64,000 nt of DNA from JBHELG01 sp046263195. Lineage in GTDB: Bacteria; Actinomycetota; Nitriliruptoria; Nitriliruptorales; JAHWKO01. The notes beneath the pieces are model-generated. The model did not search any database and was not told the DNA's origin. It worked only from the letters and a program-made list of their open reading frames with translations. Every line of letters begins with the position of its first letter. Position 1 is the stretch's first letter. Shown here one piece after another: positions 34,052 through 41,262 of the stretch. The stretch covers positions 1 to 64,000 of the forward strand of contig JBHELG010000084.1 in NCBI GenBank assembly GCA_046263195.1, read 5' to 3'. A program made the translations under genes and the position numbers.

Positions 34052-34950
34052 TCAGTCGGGTGGTGGTGGTGAACGTCGGAGGGGTGTTCCGCGTGGGAGG
34101 GAGGTCCAGGTGCGGCCGTTTCGGGTGATCGTGAACGCCCCGGTTTGGGGGTCGAGCCGCTGTTTCCAGTTGAGGTCGTGCACGAGCTTGTGCCAGCGGC
34201 GCAGCAGCAGGGTGAGCTGGTCGGGATGGTGGTCACCGTCGTCGGCCTGCTCGACCACATGGTGAATGTCCGCCCACGGGGCGGGGCCGGTGGATCCGGG
34301 GAAGCGACAGCCCTTGTCCCGCGCTCGTACGGCTAGTCGGATGTCTGCGGGGATGGCGGCGGCTTTGATTTTGGCGGACACGGCCAGGGGACGTGCCCCG
34401 TTGAACACCACGACCCGCAGGTCCCCATCCCGCGTGAGGGCTGCGACGGTGGCCGCACTCAGGGTGGGCACGACACCGGGAGCGGCCAGCTCCACCATCC
34501 CAGCCGCGGTCGCGGTGACGTTCGCCAGGTCGACGTGGGCGATGAGCAGGGGGCGGGCTCGACGGCGTCTGCCCCGCCCCCACCCATCCAGTCGGTGCAG
34601 ATGCGCACCAGCCCCTGGGCACGCTGCCTCGCCCTCGGCGAACAGCATCTTCGTGACGGCACGCGTTCGAGCACCCGCCCCGCCTCCAGCAGCATACGAG
34701 CATCGGAAGAGACCATGCGGTGCTCGAGTGCCAGCAGCAGCTCCAGGGGCAGGCCTTCGATGACCTCGACCACACCGGCGCGCTGCACCTTGCCGGCCAG
34801 GTCCACCGCCTCCGCGGTGGCCCGCTGCATAACCCGTAGCGCATCCGAGAGCTCGGCCAGCAGCCCCGCACCCTCCGCCAGGCTCACCTCCCCCTCAGGT
34901 CGGCCGGCAGGCCGGGTTACCGGAGGCTCAGGAGTCGCAGCGCTTTTCAT
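34052..34950 (-). pseudogene. Degenerate DUF222/HNH endonuclease (13E12-type) relic
   Basis: The N-terminal ~90 residues (LAEGAGLLAELSDALRVMQRATAEAVDLAG to MLLEAGRVLERV) and the C-terminal part (GCRFPG...IHHVVEQADDGDHHPDQL) belong to DUF222-HNH proteins. They are in different frames. Between 34555 and 34680 the conserved text jumps repeatedly between two frames (KMLFAEGE, then LVRICTDWM, then HVDLANV), so at least two or three frame changes are needed. The HNH finger has CRFPGS where the family has CRFPGC. This is a decayed copy of a mobile, multi-copy actinobacterial family. Confidence 0.75.
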
Positions 34951-35053
34951 ACTTCGAACATGCGTTCACCCAGTGCCATGCGTGAGATCGAAGCCTGAGA
35001 AGATGTGGAAAAGTGGCGGGGGGGAGGCGGGTGTCGGGCAGGGGGCCGCCAGC

Positions 35054-35980
35054 TCACTCCCCGATCACGACATCGAGGCAGGCGTCGACGAAGCCTTCGG
35101 CGTCGAGCGAGGACACCACTTCGGCGGGAATGCCGTCGACGGGGTCGATGAAGGTCCGGACCGAACCCTCATGGACGGCGACCGTGACGGGCAGCTCCTC
35201 GACGGAGACGAAGCGGCGATCGACAAGGCACGCCACGGTCAGCGGGTCGTGCAGCGTCGCGACCTGGTCAGCGACGCGGAGGTCGCCCCCGCGCCTGAGC
35301 ACCTCGGCCCAGCGATCCGTCAGCCAGGCCAGCGACTGGCACAGGCCATCGCCGTCGCGGAGCCGTTCGAGGTGGCGGCGAGTGACGATCGCGTCGACCG
35401 TGACGTTGCATGGCACGTAGAGCAGCGGAAGCCCGGCGTTCAACGAGCGCAGGGCACTGACCTGGTCGACGTTGACGTTGTGGTCGCGCGACGGTGCGAC
35501 ACGCGCCCCGTCCGACCGGGCCCCGAACACCCCGCCCATGACCGCCAGCTTCGTCACCCGCTCGGCGAAGCGGGGCTCGCGGTCGAGGGCAGCGGCGATG
35601 TTCGTCTGTGCTCCGATCGTCGCAAGGTGGAGGGGTCTTCCGGCCCGCGACGCCGCAACGCTTTCCTCGAGCAACAGGCCTACGCCGTCCCGTCGGGACA
35701 GCTCTGGTTGCTCACCAGGTTCGAGTAGCCCTTCGCCTTCATGGCCCATCCAGGCCGATCGGGGGCCTGCCTTCGGTGCGATGGAGCGTCCGGCCGCTAC
35801 CTCTATCTCGGGACGTCCGGCCAGCCCGAGGAGCTTGCGAGCCATGTGCCCGCGGCGCCGGACATCACCAGAGACCGTCGTGACGGCGACGAGGTTGATG
35901 TCTGGATGGCGCAACGCGAACGCGAGCGCGTAGGCGTCGTCGACGTCCGTGCCGATGTCGGTGTCGAGGATGAGATCCAT
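35054..35980 (-). CDS. Inosine-uridine-type nucleoside hydrolase
   Basis: This 308-residue protein starts MDLILDTDIGTDVDDAYAL, the calcium-binding DxDxGxDD cluster of nucleoside N-ribohydrolases. It continues with LATIGAQTNIAAAL, KLAVMGGVFG and HDPLTVACLVDRR, which complete the metal site. It would release ribose from nucleosides in purine or pyrimidine salvage. It is intact between a decayed gene and gatC, and is divergent from gatCAB, with about 125 bases for both promoters. Confidence 0.92.
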   Translation of the reverse strand: MDLILDTDIGTDVDDAYALAFALRHPDINLVAVTTVSGDVRRRGHMARKLLGLAGRPEIEVAAGRSIAPKAGPRSAWMGHEGEGLLEPGEQPELSRRDGVGLLLEESVAASRAGRPLHLATIGAQTNIAAALDREPRFAERVTKLAVMGGVFGARSDGARVAPSRDHNVNVDQVSALRSLNAGLPLLYVPCNVTVDAIVTRRHLERLRDGDGLCQSLAWLTDRWAEVLRRGGDLRVADQVATLHDPLTVACLVDRRFVSVEELPVTVAVHEGSVRTFIDPVDGIPAEVVSSLDAEGFVDACLDVVIGE

Positions 35981-36105
35981 GAGTTTGTGAGGATGGTCGT
36001 TCCATCATGCCAGTCGAAAGGTCGGCGGGCACCGCGGGTTCTGGCCACGCACTACCCTGGCGGAGATCGGCACCACGAGCCGTTCAGCCTGCGGAGGACT
36101 GCGAC

Positions 36106-36402
36106 GTGCCCCTGTCACCCGAGGAGGTCCGCTACGTGGCGTGGCTTGCCCGCCTCGCGCTGTCTGACGAGGAGGTCGAACGCCTCGCGCCGCAGCTGAG
36201 CAAGATCCTCGACTACGCCGAGCAGGTCGGGGAGGTCGCTGCGGATGACGTCCCGCCCACCTCCCATCCCTACCGGCTGCGTAATGTGACTCGTTTCGAC
36301 CGAATCCGCCCGTCCCTGTCCCGAGACGAGGTTCTCGCAGCCGCCCCGGACGCCGAGGACGATCGATTCGCCGTCCCACGCATCTTGGCGGAAGAGGTCT
36401 GA
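36106..36402 (+). CDS. gatC: Asp/Glu-tRNA amidotransferase subunit C
   Basis: The 98-residue product shows LSPEEVRYVAWLARLALSDEEVERLAPQLSKIL, the GatC helical signature, and the C-terminal VTRFDRIRPSLSRDEVLAAAPDAEDD, which wraps around GatA. GTG 36106 has GGAGG nine bases upstream. It stabilises the GatAB complex that amidates mischarged Glu-tRNA(Gln) and Asp-tRNA(Asn). It heads the gatC-gatA-gatB operon. Confidence 0.95.
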   Translation: MPLSPEEVRYVAWLARLALSDEEVERLAPQLSKILDYAEQVGEVAADDVPPTSHPYRLRNVTRFDRIRPSLSRDEVLAAAPDAEDDRFAVPRILAEEV

Positions 36403-36490
36403 GTGGGAGACCACAGGAACGACCTGGACAGAAAGGGCGCGGCTGGTCCAAGGCTGGGAGAGCCGCGTGAGACTGGTCCAAAACCCGACA

Positions 36491-36540
36491 GGGCCGTCCA
36501 GCGGCGCGAGGAGGCGGGAGGGATCTGATTTGGACGGCCC
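36491..36540 (+). promoter_or_regulatory. Hairpin enclosing the gatA ribosome binding site
   Basis: GGGCCGTCC (36491-36499) pairs perfectly with GGACGGCCC (36532-36540), ending one base before the gatA ATG. The 32-base loop holds GAGGAGGCGGGAGG, the only good ribosome binding site. The mRNA could therefore control gatA translation. Confidence 0.5.
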
Positions 36541-36541
36541 C

Positions 36542-38056
36542 ATGGAGCTCGTGACGAAGAGCGCCACCGAGCTGGCGCGTCTGCTCGCGGCCCGGGAGAT
36601 CACTGCGCGCGAGCTGGTCGATGTCCACCTCGAGCGCATCGCGGCCGTGGACGGGGAGTTGACGCATCCCGGCCAGCACGGCGTGCACGCCTTCCTCCAT
36701 GTCGCAGCCGAGACGGCACGCGATCACGCCACTCGTGTCGATGAGCGCCGCGCCCGGGGCGACGAGCTCGGGGTCTTTGCGGGTGTCCCCCTCGCGTTGA
36801 AGGACGTGTTCAGCACCAAAGGCATGCCCACGACCTGCGGCTCGCGCATCCTCGAGGACTGGATCCCGCCGTACGACGCGACCATCGTGTTGCGCCTGCT
36901 CGCCGCCGACGTGGTGGTGCTCGGCAAGACGAACATGGACGAGTTCGCAATGGGCTCGTCAACGGAGAATTCAGCGTTCGGACCCACCCGCAACCCCTGG
37001 GACCTCGACCGCATCCCCGGTGGGTCCTCGGGGGGTTCGGCGGCGGCACTCGCAGGGCTCATGGCCCCCCTCGCGGTCGGAACCGACACGGGGGGGTCCA
37101 TCCGCCAGCCCGCCGCCGTCACGGGGACGGTGGGTCTCAAGCCCACCTACGGTCGGGTGTCGCGCTACGGCCTGGTCGCCTTCGCCTCGAGCCTCGATCA
37201 AGCCGGTCCCATGGCCCGCACCGTGGAGGACACGGCCCTGCTCTACACGCTCATCTCCGGTCACGACCCCCTCGACTCGACCTCCATCCCCAAATCGCCT
37301 GGCGACGTCCTGGGCAGCCTCCGCCGTGGGGTCGCAGACCTGCGCGTGGGAGTGGTCGGTGAGCTCGGAGGCGAGGGCTACGAGCCGGCCGTAGCGACCC
37401 GCTTCCGGGAGGCTCTGGAACGTCTCGCCGGCCTGGGAGCGGAGATCGTCGAGGTTTCGCTGCCCCATGCGCCGTACGGGCTGCCGGCCTATTACCTCAT
37501 CGCCCCTTCGGAGGCTTCATCGAACCTTGCCCGCTATGACGGCGTCCGCTACGGACTCCGGGTCGACGCCCCGACAGCCGAGGAGATGAACGCGTCGACC
37601 CGAGCTGCTGGTTTCGGCGACGAGGTGAAGCGCCGCATCATGATCGGAACCTATGCCCTGTCAGCCGGCTACTACGACGCCTACTACGAGCAGGCGAGCC
37701 GGGTCCGCACCCTCATCCTCCGCGACTTCGAGACCGCCTTCACACAGGCCGATGTGCTCATGAGCCCCACTTCCCCCAACACCGCCTTTCTGATCGGGGA
37801 CAAGGTTGACGACCCTCTCGCGATGTACCTCAACGACATCGCGACGGTCCCGGCCAACCTTGCCGGCGTGCCAGCCATCTCGATCCCCGCTGGGCTCGAC
37901 GAGCGGGGCCTGCCGGTGGGCCTCCAGCTCATGGCCCCGGTCCTGCGGGAAGATCTCCTGCTGCGTGCCGCCTGGGCCTTCGAGCAGGACCTAGCCTTCG
38001 ACCCCGTCCCTCGAGGTGACAACGCCGTTCCCGTCCCGGCCGAGGTGGTCCCGTGA
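36542..38056 (+). CDS. gatA: Asp/Glu-tRNA amidotransferase subunit A
   Basis: This 504-residue amidase has the Lys of VPLALKDVF, PGGSSGGSAAALA and the nucleophile segment VGTDTGGSIRQPAAV (Ser-cisSer-Lys triad). It hydrolyses Gln and feeds ammonia to GatB. ATG 36542 lies right after the RBS hairpin. A 139-base gap after gatC carries two copies of a CTGGTCCAA motif and that hairpin. The gatA stop TGA forms the first bases of a dispersed repeat (38052-38126). Confidence 0.97.
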   Translation: MELVTKSATELARLLAAREITARELVDVHLERIAAVDGELTHPGQHGVHAFLHVAAETARDHATRVDERRARGDELGVFAGVPLALKDVFSTKGMPTTCGSRILEDWIPPYDATIVLRLLAADVVVLGKTNMDEFAMGSSTENSAFGPTRNPWDLDRIPGGSSGGSAAALAGLMAPLAVGTDTGGSIRQPAAVTGTVGLKPTYGRVSRYGLVAFASSLDQAGPMARTVEDTALLYTLISGHDPLDSTSIPKSPGDVLGSLRRGVADLRVGVVGELGGEGYEPAVATRFREALERLAGLGAEIVEVSLPHAPYGLPAYYLIAPSEASSNLARYDGVRYGLRVDAPTAEEMNASTRAAGFGDEVKRRIMIGTYALSAGYYDAYYEQASRVRTLILRDFETAFTQADVLMSPTSPNTAFLIGDKVDDPLAMYLNDIATVPANLAGVPAISIPAGLDERGLPVGLQLMAPVLREDLLLRAAWAFEQDLAFDPVPRGDNAVPVPAEVVP

Positions 38057-38126
38057 GCGGCGCTTCGGAGAAGCGCCGCGAAAGGAGCTGTCTTAGCTCC
38101 CCTGAGACAGCGACGGAGATGATCCG
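38052..38126 (+). repeat. Copy B of a dispersed structured repeat, between gatA and gatB
   Basis: Starts CGTGAGCGGC, its TGA being the gatA stop, and ends at the base before the gatB ATG. Two hairpins: GCGGCGCTTC-gga-GAAGCGCCGC (38057-38079) and GCTGTCTTAG-ctccc-CTGAGACAGC (38087-38111, one GT pair). GACGGAGAT follows as ribosome binding site. Its relatives are at 10611-10680 (minus) and 1391-1425. Confidence 0.75.
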
Positions 38127-39719
38127 ATGAAAGAGGGTTGGGAGCTCGTGGTAGGGCTCGAGGTGCACGTCGAGCTGAACACCGCGAGCAAGATGTTCTG
38201 CGGCTGCGCGACCGACTTCGGCGCCCCACCCAACACCCGCATCTGCCCCGTGTGCGTCGGTCTTCCGGGTGCGCTGCCGGTCGTGAACGCGGCTGCCGTC
38301 GAGGCTGCCACGCGGCTCGGGCTCGCACTCAACTGCACCGTCGCGGAGACATGCGTCTTCCACCGCAAGAATTACTTCTACCCCGACCTCGCGAAGAACT
38401 ACCAGATCAGCCAGTACGACCTGCCTCTCTGCAGCGACGGCTGGCTCGAGGTCCGGACGGAAGGCAGGGGAAACCGGGAGGACGGCCGGGGAAATCGGGA
38501 GGACGGCCGGGGAAACCGGGAGGACGGCCGGGGAAACCGGGAGGACGGCCCTGGGGGTCCTCGCGACGAGGGCGTCACCCGCGTTGGCATCGAGCGGGTG
38601 CACATGGAGGAGGACACGGGCAAATCGCTTCACATCGGAGCCACCGGCCGTCTCCACGGAGCCGCCCGCACCCTCATCGACTACAACCGCTCGGGTATCC
38701 CGCTGCTCGAGTGCGTGTCCCGTCCGGACATCCGCAGCCCGGAGCAGGCCCAGGCGTACCTGCGTGAACTGCAGGGCGTCGTGCGGGCGCTCGGCATCTC
38801 CGACGCGAAGATGGAGGAGGGCTCGATGCGCTGCGACGCGAATGTCTCGGTGCGCCGCCAGGGCGAGGAGTTCGGGACCCGCTGCGAGATCAAGAACCTC
38901 AATTCTGTTCGGTCGCTCGGGCGGGCGATCGCCTACGAGGCCGAACGGCAGATCCACGTGCTCGAGTCCGCCGGCGCGATCGTTCAGGAGACTCGCCACT
39001 GGGACGAGGACAGAGGAGTCACCGAGACCTTGCGACGCAAGGAAGCGGTAACCGACTACCGCTACTTTCCCGACCCCGACCTCGTCGAGGTGGTCTCGCC
39101 TCCCGAGGAAGTCGAGCGGCTGAGAGCTACCTTGCCCGAGCTGCCGGCCGCTGCTCGTGCCCGGCTCGCCGCAAGTGGCGTGGACGCGGCCTTCTCGAGC
39201 GTCATCGTGGGCGCGGGGCTGTTGCACTGGTTCGACGAGGCCCTGGGGACGGGCGCCGACCCTCGCTCCGTGTCCATCTGGCTCACGGGGGAAGTCGTGG
39301 CCCAGCTCAACCTGCGCGGTCTCGATCCTGACGAGTCGGGGGTCACCGGAGCGCATGTCGCCGAGCTCGTCCGCCTCGTAGAGGACGGCACCCTTTCGAC
39401 GACTCTGGCCAAGGACGTCCTCGACACGGTCTTCGAGCTCGGAGGGCGCAAGACCCCCGCCCAGGTCGCGGCCGAGCGCGGGCTCGAGCAGCTGTCGGAC
39501 GTGACCGAGCTGCAGGGGCTGGTGGACAGGGTCGTCGCTACCAGCCCTGCGGTCGTGGCGAAGATCCGCGCAGGGGCGGACAAGGCAATCGGGGCGCTGG
39601 TCGGGCAGATCATGCGCGAGACTCAGGGAAGAGCCAACCCCCGGCTGGTCAACGAGCTGCTCCGGGAGGCTATCCGGGCGGACTCACCGGAAAACGACAG
39701 CAAGGCGGGAAGCGGCTGA
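38127..39719 (+). CDS. gatB: Asp/Glu-tRNA amidotransferase subunit B with inserted peptide repeat
   Basis: This 530-residue GatB begins WELVVGLEVHVELNTASKMF and has MRCDANVSVRRQG, RCEIKNLNSVRSLGRAIAYE and a C-terminal YqeY-like tRNA-binding domain. The protein phosphorylates and amidates the mischarged aminoacyl-tRNA. It carries an extra ~28-residue stretch, four copies of GNREDGR, between the GWLEV strand and GIERVHMEEDTGKS. This point lies between conserved segments, so a surface loop is likely and the enzyme may still fold. The start is set by the GACGGAG site at the end of the dispersed repeat. Confidence 0.95.
   Translation: MKEGWELVVGLEVHVELNTASKMFCGCATDFGAPPNTRICPVCVGLPGALPVVNAAAVEAATRLGLALNCTVAETCVFHRKNYFYPDLAKNYQISQYDLPLCSDGWLEVRTEGRGNREDGRGNREDGRGNREDGRGNREDGPGGPRDEGVTRVGIERVHMEEDTGKSLHIGATGRLHGAARTLIDYNRSGIPLLECVSRPDIRSPEQAQAYLRELQGVVRALGISDAKMEEGSMRCDANVSVRRQGEEFGTRCEIKNLNSVRSLGRAIAYEAERQIHVLESAGAIVQETRHWDEDRGVTETLRRKEAVTDYRYFPDPDLVEVVSPPEEVERLRATLPELPAAARARLAASGVDAAFSSVIVGAGLLHWFDEALGTGADPRSVSIWLTGEVVAQLNLRGLDPDESGVTGAHVAELVRLVEDGTLSTTLAKDVLDTVFELGGRKTPAQVAAERGLEQLSDVTELQGLVDRVVATSPAVVAKIRAGADKAIGALVGQIMRETQGRANPRLVNELLREAIRADSPENDSKAGSG
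38467..38550 (+). repeat. Four 21-bp tandem repeats inside gatB
   Basis: Four head-to-tail 21-bp units, 38467-38487, 38488-38508, 38509-38529 and 38530-38550; only the second differs by one base. Each adds seven residues in frame (GNREDGR). Near identity implies recent expansion. Confidence 0.95.
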
Positions 39720-39828
39720 TTGAGCGGTTGAGGCCAGATCAACGGCGACACGGTCCGCTACCATGCCGCGTCGCGCCCTCGTCGCAGCAGGACCGCCTTT
39801 CGCCGGTACGAAGTCACCAGGAGGATCC

Positions 39829-40398
39829 ATGGGGCCCCTCCCGTCCGACGCGCTCGTCCGCATGGACTCGACGCATGACGCGTTCTGCTCGACCCCAACG
39901 GACGTCCGCGTGGAGGGGGAGCTCGACCTCTCCCAGCGCGTACCGCTGATAGCCCGAGCCACCATCTCCGTGAACACCGAGCGAGCTTTTCACGTCCTCG
40001 ACGTCACCGACGAGGCCCGGGCGCTCGTGAGACGGACCGGAGCCCGAGACGGCACCCTCGTCGTCTTCACCCCCCACACGACTTGCGCGGTGAAGATCAA
40101 CGAGCGCGAGACGTGCTTCCTCGAGGACTTCCGGCTCTTCATGGAGCAGCTCGTGCCCAGTTCGGCCTACTACCGTCACGACGACTTCGAGCTTCGCACC
40201 GAGAACCTCGAAGACCCGGTGAGCGAACCGGTCAACGGGCACGCGCACATCAAGTCGATGCTGGTCGGTTCCTCCTCTGAGCACGTGCCCATCGTGGACG
40301 GCGAGCTGGCCATGGGTCGATGGCAGCGCATCATGTTCATCGAGCTCGACCAGGCCCGCCCCCGACGGATCGTGCTTCAGGTGCAGGGCTGGCGCTGA
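39829..40398 (+). CDS. YjbQ/UPF0047 family protein
   Basis: The 189-residue product has TLVVFTPHTTCAVKINERE, NGHAHIKSMLVGSSSEHVPIVDGEL and LGxWQRIMF-like GRWQRIMFIELD, the YjbQ signatures, with His residues placed to form a metal or phosphate site. E. coli YjbQ has weak thiamin phosphate synthase activity in vitro; its real role is not settled. AGGAGG lies four bases before ATG 39829. The N-terminus is ~45 residues longer than the minimal family. It follows gatB after 109 bases. Confidence 0.88.
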   Translation: MGPLPSDALVRMDSTHDAFCSTPTDVRVEGELDLSQRVPLIARATISVNTERAFHVLDVTDEARALVRRTGARDGTLVVFTPHTTCAVKINERETCFLEDFRLFMEQLVPSSAYYRHDDFELRTENLEDPVSEPVNGHAHIKSMLVGSSSEHVPIVDGELAMGRWQRIMFIELDQARPRRIVLQVQGWR

Positions 40399-40519
40399 CG
40401 GCATCTCGCCGCCTCCCATCATCCACCGGACCTGAAACGAGTGGCGTCTTTCGGGTGCATCGTCACGCCACCGGGAGTAGCCTCCCCCAGGGGAAGCCCG
40501 AACCCAGGAAGGGGGGCCT

Positions 40520-40942
40520 ATGGAGCCAAGGGACGTGGTCGAGGCGTGGCTGGGCGCGTTCAACAATCACGACGCTGATCGTTGCGGGGAGCTCTGCGCC
40601 GACGACGTTCACTTCATGGCAGGTGGCGGCCGGGAAGTAGTGGATGGGCGCATGGTGCTCATGACGGACCTCAAGCTCGCGTTCGAGCACTGGGAGAAAT
40701 GGACGCTCACCCCGAATCGATGGACCTGTGAGGATGACCGTGTGGTCGTCGAGGTCTACAACTACGCCATCTGCGGGGAGACGGGGAAGGTGCGCGAGGC
40801 GGAGGATTGCATCGTCTTCGTGGTGCGGAGCGGCAAGATCGCCGAGCTGGACTTGTACTTCGACTCAGCCGCGACCCGGGACGCGAACACCCGGTCGCCA
40901 ATGACCACAACCGGCTCTCGAGCCGAATTGAGCGCTGTCTGA
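40520..40942 (+). CDS. SnoaL-like (NTF2-fold) protein
   Basis: This 140-residue protein reads VVEAWLGAFNNHDADRCGELCADDVHFM, the start of a SnoaL/NTF2-like cone fold, and ends the domain with GKIAELDLYFD. Members include polyketide cyclases, epoxide hydrolases and many proteins of unknown role; none of the specific catalytic sets is evident. AGGAAGGGGGG precedes the start. It precedes the ilvB leader region on the same strand. Confidence 0.75.
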   Translation: MEPRDVVEAWLGAFNNHDADRCGELCADDVHFMAGGGREVVDGRMVLMTDLKLAFEHWEKWTLTPNRWTCEDDRVVVEVYNYAICGETGKVREAEDCIVFVVRSGKIAELDLYFDSAATRDANTRSPMTTTGSRAELSAV

Positions 40943-41115
40943 AGCCAACTGGCCCGTGTCCTTCTGCGCGTGGCAGTGGTATCTTCGGGTCGAGTTGACC
41001 CGGGTGGCGGGCGGCGTCAGCATTGGCGGCAACGGCCGCACCTGACTTGGCCATGGTCTCGCGCGGCTGCGGCATCTGGGAGTGGCGTTGGCAGGAAGTA
41101 TCTGAGGAGTAGCGC

Positions 41116-41184
41116 GTGCTCGCTCACGTAACGTTCGACATGCTCTCGCCAAGCGGCGTGGCCGTCATCGTCGTCGTGATGTAG
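41116..41184 (+). CDS. ilvB leader (attenuator) peptide
   Basis: A 22-codon frame begins at GTG 41116, six bases after GAGGAG, and ends with SGVAVIVVVM and a TAG at 41182. Six of the last eight residues before the final Met are Val or Ile, and Leu occurs twice earlier. A perfect terminator-like hairpin follows 23 bases downstream and ilvB starts at 41263. This is the layout of a ribosome-mediated attenuator sensing branched-chain aminoacyl-tRNA. ATG 41140 would give a 14-codon version. A weak TTGACC at 40995 may mark the promoter. Confidence 0.75.
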   Translation: MLAHVTFDMLSPSGVAVIVVVM

Positions 41185-41207
41185 CGCGGGCTGCGGTTCC
41201 TGGCTCG

Positions 41208-41231
41208 CGGACCTCCCGGACGGGAGGTCCG
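41208..41231 (+). terminator. Attenuator terminator hairpin before ilvB
   Basis: CGGACCTCCCG (41208-41218) pairs perfectly with CGGGAGGTCCG (41221-41231). No T-run follows, as is common for GC-rich actinobacterial attenuators. It ends 31 bases before ilvB. The competing antiterminator pairing could not be assigned by eye. Confidence 0.7.
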
Positions 41232-41262
41232 ACTCATGAGGGACTGACGGAGGTGCAGGCGA

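Noticed and set aside
38467..38550. Possible CRISPR-like repeat array
   Set aside because: The units are directly adjacent with no spacers and lie in frame inside gatB.
40943..41262. T-box or other riboswitch before ilvB
   Set aside because: No T-box-type conserved sequence was seen; the Val/Ile leader peptide and hairpin explain the region better.
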